This document shows, piece by piece, positions 1 through 7,329 of a stretch of DNA of 10,660 bases. The stretch's first letter is position 1; every line of letters begins with the position of its first letter. The position numbers and the translations under genes were made by a program. This DNA comes from Desulfobacterales bacterium (lineage in GTDB: Bacteria > Desulfobacterota > Desulfobacteria > Desulfobacterales > Desulfobacteraceae): positions 1-10,660 of the forward strand of contig JAKSBM010000650.1 in assembly GCA_022361135.1 (NCBI GenBank). Direction: 5' to 3'. A model generated the notes under the pieces. It made no database searches. It saw only the letters and a program-made list of their open reading frames with translations, and was not told where the DNA came from.

Positions 1-1161
<1,161 letters not shown>

Positions 1162-1169
1162 AACCCTCT

Positions 1170-1198
1170 ATAATAAAATGGACACGGTTTTTGGTCAA
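1170..1198 (-). promoter_or_regulatory. Sigma-70-type promoter of mnmG
   Basis: On the minus strand a TTGACC box (1198-1193) is followed after exactly 17 bases by TATTAT (1175-1170). Eight bases then separate the -10 box from the mnmG ATG, so the expected start of transcription lies about 2 nt before the start codon. The box match and spacing are seen directly; promoter activity is inferred. Confidence 0.55.
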
Positions 1199-1307
1199 TG
1201 GGCAAGATCCCCATTTATTTTGATTTTTGGGCCTGGAAAATGTTAAAGTGTTGCCAGATGCCCCGGTCCGGGGTCAACCCAAAGTGAATAACCATTGATA
1301 ATAAAAC

Positions 1308-2228
1308 ATGGATAAGAAAAAACGATATACCGATTATAACACGTACCTGCGGAATCTCTACGGAGAACGGGTGCAGAAAATCAGTGTGGATGCAGGCCTG
1401 ACATGCCCCAACCGGGACGGCTGCCTTTCCCGCAAGGGATGTATCTATTGCAATGACAAGGGCTCGGGCACGGGCCGTTTTGCCCAGGGCATGGACATTA
1501 CCCGCCAGATTGAAACCGGCCGCATCGGGGCCGTGAAAAAGTACAAGGCCAAAAAATTCCTGGCCTATTTCCAGTCCTATACCAACACCTATACCAGCAC
1601 CGCCCACATGAAGGCCCTCTACGACGAGGCCCTGGCCTGCCCCGGCATGGTGGGCATGGCCGTGGGCACCCGGCCCGATTGCGTGGATGAAGAAAAATTG
1701 GATTTACTGGAATCCTATGCCCGGGATTACCTGGTCTGGCTGGAGTACGGCCTCCAGTCCGTCCACGACAGGACCCTGGAGATCATCAACCGGGGGCATT
1801 CCTTCCAGGATTTTGCCCGTGCCGTGGCCCTGACCCAAAACCGGGGCATCAACATCTGCACCCACATTATCCTGGGCCTGCCCGGCGAGGACCGGCAGAT
1901 GATGCTGGACAGTGCCCGGGTCCTGGCGGACATGGGGATTAACGGCATCAAACTCCACCTCCTCTACGTGGTCAAGGATACCCCTTTGGATGAAATGTAT
2001 CTGCGGGGGGATTACCAATGCCTGGAGCAGGCTGAGTATGTGGATCTGGTCTGTGATTACCTGGAGCGGTTGCCCAGGGAAATGATCATCCAGCGCATCA
2101 CCGGCGATCCCCATGTGGAAGAATTGCGGGCCCCGGCCTGGGCCGCCGATTACCGGGATACCTTCAATAAAGTCCAGCGGGCCATGGAGGTCCGGGATTC
2201 CTACCAGGGCAAGGCATTGGAATCCTGA
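1308..2228 (+). CDS. Radical SAM protein of the YhcC/YtqA (TIGR01212, COG1242) family
   Basis: A 306-residue radical S-adenosylmethionine enzyme. Family hallmarks are C33-P-N-R-D-G followed by C45-x2-C48, the likely ligands of the 4Fe-4S cluster; the extra C39 lies between. Further on come VWLEYGLQS with the NRGH motif (about 144-164), IILGLPGED (187-195) and KLHLLYVVKDTPL (215-227), all typical of this family. B. subtilis YtqA (MnmL) of this family has been linked to an MnmC-independent route to mnm5s2U in tRNA. E. coli YhcC is a relative without a firm function. Divergence from mnmG, 146 bp away, supports a tRNA wobble-uridine role here, but that is inference. The ATG has no Shine-Dalgarno sequence; a GATAAT box (1297-1302) lies only 5 bases before it, without a clear -35. 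A 13-bp palindrome (CCCCGG-T-CCGGGG, 1261-1273) lies upstream. The gene converges on apbE with 23 bp between the stops. Confidence 0.92.
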   Translation: MDKKKRYTDYNTYLRNLYGERVQKISVDAGLTCPNRDGCLSRKGCIYCNDKGSGTGRFAQGMDITRQIETGRIGAVKKYKAKKFLAYFQSYTNTYTSTAHMKALYDEALACPGMVGMAVGTRPDCVDEEKLDLLESYARDYLVWLEYGLQSVHDRTLEIINRGHSFQDFARAVALTQNRGINICTHIILGLPGEDRQMMLDSARVLADMGINGIKLHLLYVVKDTPLDEMYLRGDYQCLEQAEYVDLVCDYLERLPREMIIQRITGDPHVEELRAPAWAADYRDTFNKVQRAMEVRDSYQGKALES

Positions 2229-2251
2229 ATCCAGGGTTTTCCCCGGGGGAG

Positions 2252-3265
2252 TTAACGGGTGTGGAAGCCCGGTGAGTGGGATTCCACAAATTCCCCTTGG
2301 ATTTTCTGGATGATCAGACATTCCACCTGGTCCATCCCCTTCACAACGGCCAGGCCCTGGTCCACGGGCATGACCATGAGGGCCGTGGCCAGGCCGTCGG
2401 CCAGGGTGCAGTCCGGTGCAATGACCGTGGCGGAAACCACCTGGTTTTCCACGGGGTAGCCCGTTCGGGGATCGATGATGTGGGAATAGGTTTTGCCGTC
2501 CTTTTCGTAGAAATTTCGATAATTGCCCGAGGTGGCCACGGATTGGTTGTCCAGGGTGATGACCTTGAAAATGCCCTGTTGGCTGTATTTTTTGTTGGGC
2601 CGGCTGATGCCCACGGACCAGGTACGGCCCTTGCGGTTTTTGCCATGGGCCCGCAGTTCACCGCCGATTTCCACCAGATAGTTTTTAATTCCCCCCCGGA
2701 AGAGGAGTTCGCCAATGGCGTCCACCCCATAGCCCTTGGCAATGGAGCCCAGGTCCAGGGTGATGCCCGGCCGGGTTTTGGTCAGGCTTTGGTCCTGGAT
2801 GCGGATGTGGGAAAAGCCCATGCGGGCCAGGGCCTGGTCCACGGCTTGGGCCGGGGGCAGTGCCGGTTTACGGTCCCGGGTGCCAAAGCCCCAGAGGTCC
2901 ACCAGGGGTTTCACCGTTCCATCCCAGGCGCCCTGGGTTCTCTGGTGCAGCTCCTGGGCCCTTTTCACCACATGGTGGAAATCCCGGGAGATGCGCACGG
3001 CCTGGTTGGCCGGGCTGGCGTTGAATTTGGAAATTTCACTGTCCGGCCGGAAAATGGACATCTTCTGGTTCACCTCGTCCAGCCGGGTGTCTATTTTTTT
3101 CTGCCAGCCATGGCTGTCCACCGGCCCCTGGGAGATGAATTTCACCGTGTAAAAGGTGCCCATGGTTTGTCCGGTGAGGGTGTATTGTTTGGCACGGCCC
3201 TGGACCGGGGCCAGGCAGAACAGGCAGATGACAGCGGCCCACAGGACCTTGGATTTTATTTTCAT
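2252..3265 (-). CDS. apbE: FAD:protein FMN transferase (ApbE family), exported
   Basis: ApbE transfers FMN from FAD to a threonine of target flavoproteins, classically RnfG/RnfD or NqrC/NqrB and related periplasmic domains. The 337-residue product starts MKIKSKVLWAAVICLFC, a positively charged end plus hydrophobic core. Cleavage by signal peptidase I near QGRA (21-25) is more likely than lipidation: C14 and C17 are preceded by I and F, which is a poor lipobox. Family motifs in order: MGTFYTVKF (35-43), MSIFRPDSEISKFN (69-82), LVDLWGFG (121-128), LDLGSIAKGYGVDAI (170-184), YLVEIGGELRAHGK (196-209), ATSGNYRNFYEKDGK (244-258), SHIIDPRTGYP (261-271) and TLADGLATAL (287-296), with D290 and T294 as likely Mg2+ ligands. 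The start is set by GGAG 8 bases upstream; longer versions of this frame add no signal peptide. Transcribed alone, with its own promoter; no Rnf, Nqr or other obvious substrate gene is nearby. Confidence 0.95.
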   Translation of the reverse strand: MKIKSKVLWAAVICLFCLAPVQGRAKQYTLTGQTMGTFYTVKFISQGPVDSHGWQKKIDTRLDEVNQKMSIFRPDSEISKFNASPANQAVRISRDFHHVVKRAQELHQRTQGAWDGTVKPLVDLWGFGTRDRKPALPPAQAVDQALARMGFSHIRIQDQSLTKTRPGITLDLGSIAKGYGVDAIGELLFRGGIKNYLVEIGGELRAHGKNRKGRTWSVGISRPNKKYSQQGIFKVITLDNQSVATSGNYRNFYEKDGKTYSHIIDPRTGYPVENQVVSATVIAPDCTLADGLATALMVMPVDQGLAVVKGMDQVECLIIQKIQGEFVESHSPGFHTR

Positions 3266-3296
3266 GGATTTTTCTCCGGGGTTGGGTTTGGGGCCC

Positions 3297-3325
3297 ATTC
3301 TATCCCCGCCGGGGGACGGGGTCAA
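3297..3325 (-). promoter_or_regulatory. Sigma-70-type promoter of apbE
   Basis: TTGACC (3325-3320, minus strand), an exact 17-base spacer and TAGAAT (3302-3297). The predicted transcription start near 3290 leaves a leader of about 25 nt containing the GGAG ribosome binding site, an ordinary geometry that contrasts with the mnmG promoter. Boxes are seen; activity is inferred. Confidence 0.55.
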
Positions 3326-3385
3326 GGCGGGCCGTGTCCATAAATTTTCCACCCCGGAAAGATGCAACGTGATATGATTCGGTTT

Positions 3386-3492
3386 GGCCGGGTGAACAGA
3401 CCGGCCCTTCATCCGAATTCCTATGATAGAAACGGGCCGTGATCGGTTTCGCGCCGCCGGCCCCAAGATTAACCGGTCCGGCACATCGGACC
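3386..3492 (+). promoter_or_regulatory. Upstream region of the MFS gene with two inverted repeats
   Basis: Two perfect 6-bp inverted repeats precede the transporter gene: GGCCGG/CCGGCC (3386-3391 and 3401-3406, 9-base spacer) and GGTCCG/CGGACC (3475-3480 and 3487-3492, 6-base spacer). The second ends five bases before the AGGGGA ribosome binding site (3497-3502), so as RNA it would form a hairpin next to that site. A TATGAT box (3422-3427) lies between them, but no good -35 box is at the right distance. In a GC-rich genome such short palindromes can arise by chance. Confidence 0.25.
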
Positions 3493-3508
3493 CTCCAGGG
3501 GAACATCC

Positions 3509-4834
3509 ATGGGATCTGTATTTGATTTGCCCAACATCCGCAGGTTTATGGCCTTTCGGATTCTCTTCAACTCTCGGTTCTACTATCCGATTTTTACCAT
3601 TTTATTTTTGGATTTTGGCCTCACCGTGGCCCAGTTTTCAATCCTCAATGCGGTGTGGGCCGCCACCATCGTCCTGGCCGAAGTCCCCTCCGGGGCCTTT
3701 GCCGATGTGGTGGGACGGAAACGACTGGTGGTCTTTGCCGCCGCCGTCATGGTGGTGGAGGTGGGCCTCATTGCCTTCATGCCCAAATCCAACCCCGGCC
3801 TGGTCTTTTCCGTTTTCCTGGTGAACCGTGTCCTTTCCGGCCTGGCCGAGGCCGCCGCCTCGGGGGCCGACGAGGCCCTGGCCTACGACACTCTCAAGGA
3901 AGAGGGACTGGAAGATCAATGGGGACTGGTCCTGGAAAAGACCATGAAGTATCGTTCCCTGGGATATGTTTTGGCCACGGTGGTGGGGGCGGCGGTCTAC
4001 GATCCCTCCCTCATGGGGCAATTGGCTTCGGCCCTGGGCCTTTCCATTGTCCCGGACCAGGACATGACCCTGAGATTTCCCCTCTACCTCACCTTTGTTC
4101 TGGCCCTCCTGGCCCTCTACGCCACCCTGGGCATGTCCGAGGGCCGGGCCTGGAAAAATCGAGATCCCCGGGATGTCCCCCGCCTTTCCCAGGCCTTTGG
4201 GAAAACCCTGGGGGCCGGAGTTTGGATTTTGAAAACCCCCTTTGTCCTCAAGGTTATTCTCTTCGGCATGCTCGCCGACGGGGTGATCCGCATGGCCATC
4301 ACCCTCTCCAGCCAGTATTACCGGATGATTGAAATCCCGGAATCCCTCTTTGGTATCCTGGGGGCCATGGTGGCCCTCATGGGCATGGTCATCCCCAAGG
4401 TGGCCCGGCGGGTGGCCGAGGCCAGGACCCCGGATCAGAACCTGTGGCTCACCGCCGGCTTGGCCGCCCTGGGGCTATACACCATGGGGCTTTTCTGGCC
4501 CTGGTTCGGGGTGGTCCCCGCCCTGGTGGCCTTCGGGGCCATGACCTTTAATTCCTTTTTCGTCTCCTATTACATCAACCGGGAAACCGATTCCCACCAC
4601 CGGGCCACGGTCCTCAGCTTCAAGGGGCTTTCCTACAATGTGTCCTACGGTCTTTTGGGTGTGGTCTATGCCCTGGCCCTGAAATCCCGCCGGGCGGTTC
4701 TCATGGGAGACGGCGTGGAAACCGGATTGGAGAACCAGGTCTTCATGGACACCTTTCCCTGGTTTGGGTGGTGTTTCATGGGGGGATTTGTTCTTCTGGC
4801 CTTGGTTTATGGGTTGGTTGGGAGGCGGAGGTGA
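3509..4834 (+). CDS. Major facilitator superfamily (MFS) transporter, 12 membrane segments
   Basis: An inner-membrane transporter of 441 residues. The pattern of hydrophobic stretches fits 12 helices with a central polar loop (about 210-235). The MFS motif A between helices 2 and 3 is clear: SGAFADVVGRKRLV (61-74). After helix 4 comes GLAEAAASGADEALAYDTL (111-129), a pattern seen in MFS drug/efflux-type proteins where an acidic patch precedes an Ala-Tyr-Asp motif. The C-terminus is short and basic (GRRR). The start is supported by AGGGGA with a 6-base spacing. The substrate cannot be deduced; efflux of a small molecule is a guess from the subfamily. Divergent from apbE across 243 bp; nothing ties the two functionally. 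It appears monocistronic, with a likely terminator about 100 bp after the stop. Confidence 0.9.
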   Translation: MGSVFDLPNIRRFMAFRILFNSRFYYPIFTILFLDFGLTVAQFSILNAVWAATIVLAEVPSGAFADVVGRKRLVVFAAAVMVVEVGLIAFMPKSNPGLVFSVFLVNRVLSGLAEAAASGADEALAYDTLKEEGLEDQWGLVLEKTMKYRSLGYVLATVVGAAVYDPSLMGQLASALGLSIVPDQDMTLRFPLYLTFVLALLALYATLGMSEGRAWKNRDPRDVPRLSQAFGKTLGAGVWILKTPFVLKVILFGMLADGVIRMAITLSSQYYRMIEIPESLFGILGAMVALMGMVIPKVARRVAEARTPDQNLWLTAGLAALGLYTMGLFWPWFGVVPALVAFGAMTFNSFFVSYYINRETDSHHRATVLSFKGLSYNVSYGLLGVVYALALKSRRAVLMGDGVETGLENQVFMDTFPWFGWCFMGGFVLLALVYGLVGRRR

Positions 4835-4932
4835 TTTTCGGCGCCAGTTGACTGGGATCGGGCAGCCATCCCTCCATGGCAGATTCATGGATAGGGGGGA
4901 AGGGCTGTGCCCCAATGGCTTTATCCCTTCGG

Positions 4933-4989
4933 AAATCATTATCTCACCCGTTCCGGGATGGGGATGATTTGTTTTGAATTGTTTTTTTT
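4933..4989 (+). terminator. Probable Rho-independent terminator downstream of the MFS gene
   Basis: AAATCAT (4933-4939) pairs with ATGATTT (4964-4970), and an inner CACCC/GGG-type stem with small bulges and G-T pairs closes a loop near GTTCC (4950-4954). A T-rich run follows (GTTTTGAATTG then eight T at 4982-4989). The stem is imperfect, so the call is moderate. Confidence 0.45.
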
Positions 4990-5047
4990 CTATGGCTTTC
5001 TATCTGTTTAATCTTCGTTCTTCATTTGGATGCGTTGAAAAACACCA

Positions 5048-5209
5048 GTTCAGGGTTGGGGCCTGAACCCGGCAACGACGGGGGGAGGAAGATTCCGCTA
5101 CCACCGTTACGGTCGTCGTGACCGCAACGCCTGCCAAGGGCCCCGTCCCATTCGTCCTGAAGCTGCCGGGGCCCTTAACGCCCGCTCCACCTCCCTCCCC
5201 CCGCCGTCG
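5048..5209. ncRNA. Candidate structured RNA or palindromic repeat element (three-way junction plus side hairpin)
   Basis: This GC-rich block stands out from AT-rich flanks and carries nested complementary arms. P1: CGACG+GGGGG+AGG (5076-5088) pairs with 5194-5209, with a 2-base and a 1-base bulge. Inside P1 lie P2, CGTT-A-CGGTC (5105-5114) with GACCG-C-AACG (5120-5129) around a 5-base loop, and P3, a perfect 10-bp stem AAGGGCCCCG (5136-5145) with CGGGGCCCTT (5167-5176) around a 21-base loop. A further hairpin, GTTCAGG/CCTGAAC (5048-5054 and 5062-5068), flanks P1. Read on the minus strand this last hairpin is followed by TGGTGTTTTTC, resembling a weak terminator, and a TATGAT box lies at 5241-5236, so an RNA of about 190 nt reading leftward is possible. 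I do not recognise a known family: it lacks the conserved sequences of RNase P, SRP, tmRNA or typical riboswitches. A dispersed non-transcribed repeat is the main alternative. Confidence 0.4.
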
Positions 5210-5623
5210 CCTGATTCTCCGGGTGTGATTGGCAAATCATACAATTAATGGTGTTGGCAAGGTTTTTAATCTCTTAAAGTTCTTAAAATAATATGCCAAT
5301 TGAATGGATTTAAACTTCATGCATGTGGTGGTTCAGGTGAATTTTAGCCCATGGTTTGGGAACATCTTTTTTAGAAGTGCCATCGCGTTGAGGGGGGAAC
5401 CCGGCAAGCTGATCCTCCGGGGGGATTTCCGAAAGTCGTTTTTTGTGACTGAAGTGGTTGGCTTTTAAGTTGGAATAGCAGAATGGTGCATATTCTGTTT
5501 TGGGCTGGGTGGAATGATGGGGTCAGTTCCATTTAATGGAATTCATTGGTCCGGGGAGAGTCGGATTGTGCCGGAGGAGGGAATCTCCGTGGTGGTGATT
5601 CATTTCCCCCGGCCTATGGATTT
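5210..5623. other. Intergenic region without a recognisable gene
   Basis: No convincing reading frame on either strand. Small structures: GAACCCGGCAA (5397-5407), an exact 11-base copy of 5065-5075, followed in both places by a G6A run and TTCCG; a hairpin CAGAAT/ATTCTG (5479-5484, 5492-5497) followed by four T; a palindrome TTCCATT-T-AATGGAA (5527-5541); and a long-range stem GG.CCGGGG (5548-5556) with CCCCGGCC (5607-5614) just after the thioesterase stop, which might mark the end of that transcript. None has a clear function. Confidence 0.5.
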
Positions 5624-6082
5624 TTAATCCTTTAGAAATTTATCCACCCCCAGATCCAACTCCTTGCCCGGCAGGGCCATGAGGGTGGAGGTGCCGTGGG
5701 TGATGATTTTACCCTTTTCATCCACCACCTGGGCCTGGGCGTAGGAGATGGTGCGGCCGGGCTTGATGCAGATTCCCTGGGCCGTTAATTGTCCGGAGAC
5801 CACCGGGGAGAGGTAGTTGAGTTTCAGGTCCACATTGACCAGGCCGGTGTCCTGGGGCAAGCGGAGGAAGGCGGCCCAGAAGGTGGCGGTGTCGATGAGT
5901 GTGGCCAGGACCCCGCCGTGGACGATGTTGTAGGGCTGGAGGTGGCATTGGTGCAGGGCCATGCCGATGTCGGCCTTGTCCATTTCAATGTGGTCCAGGG
6001 TCATGTGCATGTGGGAGGGGTAGTGGCTGGTGCGAACGGTTTCCTTGAGGCGGTGGATGTATTCTGGATTGGGGCGGTTCAT
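5624..6082 (-). CDS. PaaI-type hotdog-fold acyl-CoA thioesterase
   Basis: A 152-residue single hotdog domain, the usual size for the PaaI/YdiI group, which hydrolyses acyl- or aryl-CoA thioesters in the cytoplasm. The signature IVHGGVLATLIDTATFWA (53-70) carries the HGG loop (55-57) and the acidic residue D64 on the central helix where these enzymes keep their catalytic carboxylate. The strand motif VNVDLKLNYLSPV (82-94) follows, as in the family. I chose the ATG at 6082 because AAGGAG lies 5 bases upstream; an in-frame GTG two codons earlier directly abuts that ribosome binding site. It lies 63 bp downstream of marR on the same strand, with a MarR-operator-like motif and a TAATAT box (6115-6110) in the gap, so it is probably under MarR control either as an operon member or from its own promoter. 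The CoA substrate is unknown. Confidence 0.9.
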   Translation of the reverse strand: MNRPNPEYIHRLKETVRTSHYPSHMHMTLDHIEMDKADIGMALHQCHLQPYNIVHGGVLATLIDTATFWAAFLRLPQDTGLVNVDLKLNYLSPVVSGQLTAQGICIKPGRTISYAQAQVVDEKGKIITHGTSTLMALPGKELDLGVDKFLKD

Positions 6083-6116
6083 GGGCACTCCTTGGTAAAA
6101 TTTGTGTAAATATTAC

Positions 6117-6126
6117 TTGTGTGCGA
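6117..6126. promoter_or_regulatory. Candidate MarR operator upstream of the thioesterase gene
   Basis: TTGTGTGCGA (plus strand) differs by one base from TTGTATGCGA at 6579-6588 upstream of marR. It lies directly upstream of a TAATAT box (6115-6110, minus strand), where a bound repressor would block RNA polymerase. A further TTGTGT sits at 6102-6107. The match is seen; the role is inferred from the MarR gene between the two sites. Confidence 0.45.
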
Positions 6127-6145
6127 ACTATTTGGCCGATTTAAA

Positions 6146-6556
6146 TCACATATACAATTTTTTGAGTAATTCCCGGAGCATCATGGCTTCGGCCGGGCTG
6201 AGTTTGGAAAGAAACCCCTGGTTGGCCGATTGGATGATTCCACGGATGCCGGCTCCTTTTTTCCGGCCCAGGGGGGTGAGGCAGATGCGGACAGCCCGCC
6301 TGTCTTCGGGGTCGTCCCGGCGTTCCACCAGGCCGGATTTGACCATGCGGTCCAGGGTGCCGGTGAGGGTGGCGCTGTCCAGGTGGGCGGTTTTCCCCAA
6401 TTGTTTGGCAGAAATCTGGTCGTCCCGGACCAGGCAGGCCAAGACCAGGGCCTGGGCCGAGGTGACGCCAAAGGGGGCGACCTGGTCCCGCCAATGTCGG
6501 GTTCCGGCCTTTCCTGCATTGGCCAGTTGGAAAAAGATGCACTCTTCGGGTTCCAT
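6146..6556 (-). CDS. MarR-family transcriptional regulator
   Basis: A 136-residue winged helix-turn-helix protein, normal length for MarR. The DNA-binding part runs from about residue 47 (QISAKQLGKTAHLDSATLTGTLDRMVKSGLVERR) into the wing RRDDPEDRRAVRICLT (79-94), with the conserved D-x-x-D-R-R wing residues. Flanking N- and C-terminal helices would form the dimer interface. MarR proteins act as dimers that usually repress their own gene and neighbours until a ligand, often a phenolic or acyl-CoA compound, releases them. GGAG 5 bases before the ATG sets the start. The adjacent thioesterase and two matching motifs upstream of both genes make these the likely regulon core. An acyl-CoA or the corresponding free acid is the reasonable guess for the ligand, but the sequence does not show it. 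Confidence 0.93.
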   Translation of the reverse strand: MEPEECIFFQLANAGKAGTRHWRDQVAPFGVTSAQALVLACLVRDDQISAKQLGKTAHLDSATLTGTLDRMVKSGLVERRDDPEDRRAVRICLTPLGRKKGAGIRGIIQSANQGFLSKLSPAEAMMLRELLKKLYM

Positions 6557-6571
6557 GGTGTCTCCATGTGA

Positions 6572-6588
6572 TTGTATTTTGTATGCGA
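6572..6588. promoter_or_regulatory. Candidate MarR operator at the marR promoter
   Basis: TTGTATGCGA (6579-6588) is an imperfect palindrome and follows a direct repeat of its first half (TTGTATT at 6572-6578). It covers the predicted marR transcription start, a usual place for autorepression. One base differs from the site at 6117-6126. Confidence 0.45.
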
Positions 6589-6592
6589 GATA

Positions 6593-6622
6593 AAACTATG
6601 CCCAGAGGGCCATGGATGTCAA
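6593..6622 (-). promoter_or_regulatory. Probable marR promoter
   Basis: A perfect TTGACA (6622-6617, minus strand) with an 18-base spacer to TAGTTT (6598-6593), or 17 to ATAGTT. The -10 match is poor, which would suit a regulated promoter. Transcription would start near 6586-6590, giving a leader of about 30 nt with the GGAG site. Confidence 0.4.
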
Positions 6623-6641
6623 TGGGAAAATAAAATTTAGA

Positions 6642-7292
6642 TCAGGGGATAAAAAGGGTGGGGGTGACCACGGCATGGCATTTACAGGCCGTGGAGACCA
6701 GGGTTTTTCCGGGGTGGTCCAGGATTTGGGCCAAAAGGCCCAGCATTTCCATGGGTTTGAGGCCGCCCACCCCCGGGAAGAGCTGGTGGCTTTGGAGGAC
6801 CTGGTGGCGGAAGCCCTGGGGATGGAGGTGGGCCAGGTATTCGTGCATGGCCTGCTTCCGGGGTTCCCGGGTGATGGAGCAGATTTCGGCGGGCTCGCTG
6901 CAATTGTCCGGGCAGAGGAAACTGGCATGGCTGGTGTATAGGTGGCCGTCTTCCCCCTTGTGGAGGTTGGGGAGGGCGGAAAGCAGTCCTTCCGGGGTGG
7001 GGCCGATCATGAAATGCGGGTCCCCCAGCTGGCGGCGGCACCATTCCCAGACCAGGTGCTGGGGGAGGCAGGGGATGATCCAGTCCACCCGGGCGCCGGG
7101 GGCCAGGTATTGGTCCAGGAAATCAATGCCGTTGCCCCGGCAGGCAACGATGTTGGCCATGGCCTTGGCTTCGGCCAGTTTTGTGGGATCCTTTTCCACC
7201 ACCACCAGGCGGCAGTCGGGTTTCCGTTGGGCAATGCGTTTGACGGCCAGGCGGCCGAAATGGCCGGCGCCGATGATCCAGATGGTTTCCAT
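6642..7292 (-). CDS. Small Rossmann-fold NAD(P)-binding protein with a C-terminal cysteine cluster, function unknown
   Basis: A 216-residue protein I cannot assign to a named function. The N-terminus METIWIIGAGHFGRLAVKRI has a classic GxGxxG nucleotide-binding loop (8-13), followed at the end of strand 2 by VVVEKDP (30-36), whose acidic residue suggests NAD(H) rather than NADP(H). This resembles TrkA-N/KtrA-type domains, but the second half differs. That half carries C127-x3-C131-x6-C138 (in CPDNCSEPAEIC) and a C203-x-C205-H206 close to the C-terminus, spaced as if they bind a metal or Fe-S cluster; further cysteines are C75 and C85. No signal peptide or membrane segment. The start is fixed by an in-frame stop four codons upstream. 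There is no normal ribosome binding site: a strong promoter ends 8 bases before the ATG. It lies 33 bp after the amidohydrolase and 85 bp before marR, all on one strand. Confidence 0.8.
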   Translation of the reverse strand: METIWIIGAGHFGRLAVKRIAQRKPDCRLVVVEKDPTKLAEAKAMANIVACRGNGIDFLDQYLAPGARVDWIIPCLPQHLVWEWCRRQLGDPHFMIGPTPEGLLSALPNLHKGEDGHLYTSHASFLCPDNCSEPAEICSITREPRKQAMHEYLAHLHPQGFRHQVLQSHQLFPGVGGLKPMEMLGLLAQILDHPGKTLVSTACKCHAVVTPTLFIP

Positions 7293-7300
7293 GACCCTGC

Positions 7301-7329
7301 ATTATCCCAACGGCAATGGGGCCTGTCAA
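7301..7329 (-). promoter_or_regulatory. Strong sigma-70-type promoter of the Rossmann-fold gene
   Basis: TTGACA (7329-7324, minus strand), an exact 17-base spacer and GATAAT (7306-7301): 11 of 12 consensus bases. The -35 box overlaps the TGA stop of the amidohydrolase gene. Eight bases separate the -10 box from the ATG, predicting a leader of about 2 nt. Boxes are seen; leaderless initiation is inferred. Confidence 0.6.

Noticed and set aside
1261..1273. GC-rich 13-bp palindrome as a terminator
   Set aside because: No T run follows on either strand, and it lies upstream of both divergent genes, where no transcript is expected to end.
2276..3343. 355-residue plus-strand frame
   Set aside because: Antisense to apbE, which has a complete set of family motifs, a ribosome binding site and a promoter.
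3266..3484. N-terminal extension of ApbE to 410 residues
   Set aside because: It crosses the TTGACC-N17-TAGAAT promoter and would bury the signal peptide inside the protein; the internal ATG has a GGAG site at 8 bases.
5076..5100. Resemblance of GGAGGAAGATTCCG to the conserved GAGGAAAGTCCGGG of RNase P RNA
   Set aside because: The match breaks inside the conserved core, and the other conserved RNase P regions are absent.
5479..5501. Hairpin CAGAAT/ATTCTG followed by four T as a terminator
   Set aside because: The stem is short and AT-rich, and there is no plus-strand gene for it to terminate.
6083..6088. GTG start two codons upstream for the thioesterase
   Set aside because: The GTG directly abuts the AAGGAG ribosome binding site; the ATG at 6082 has correct spacing.
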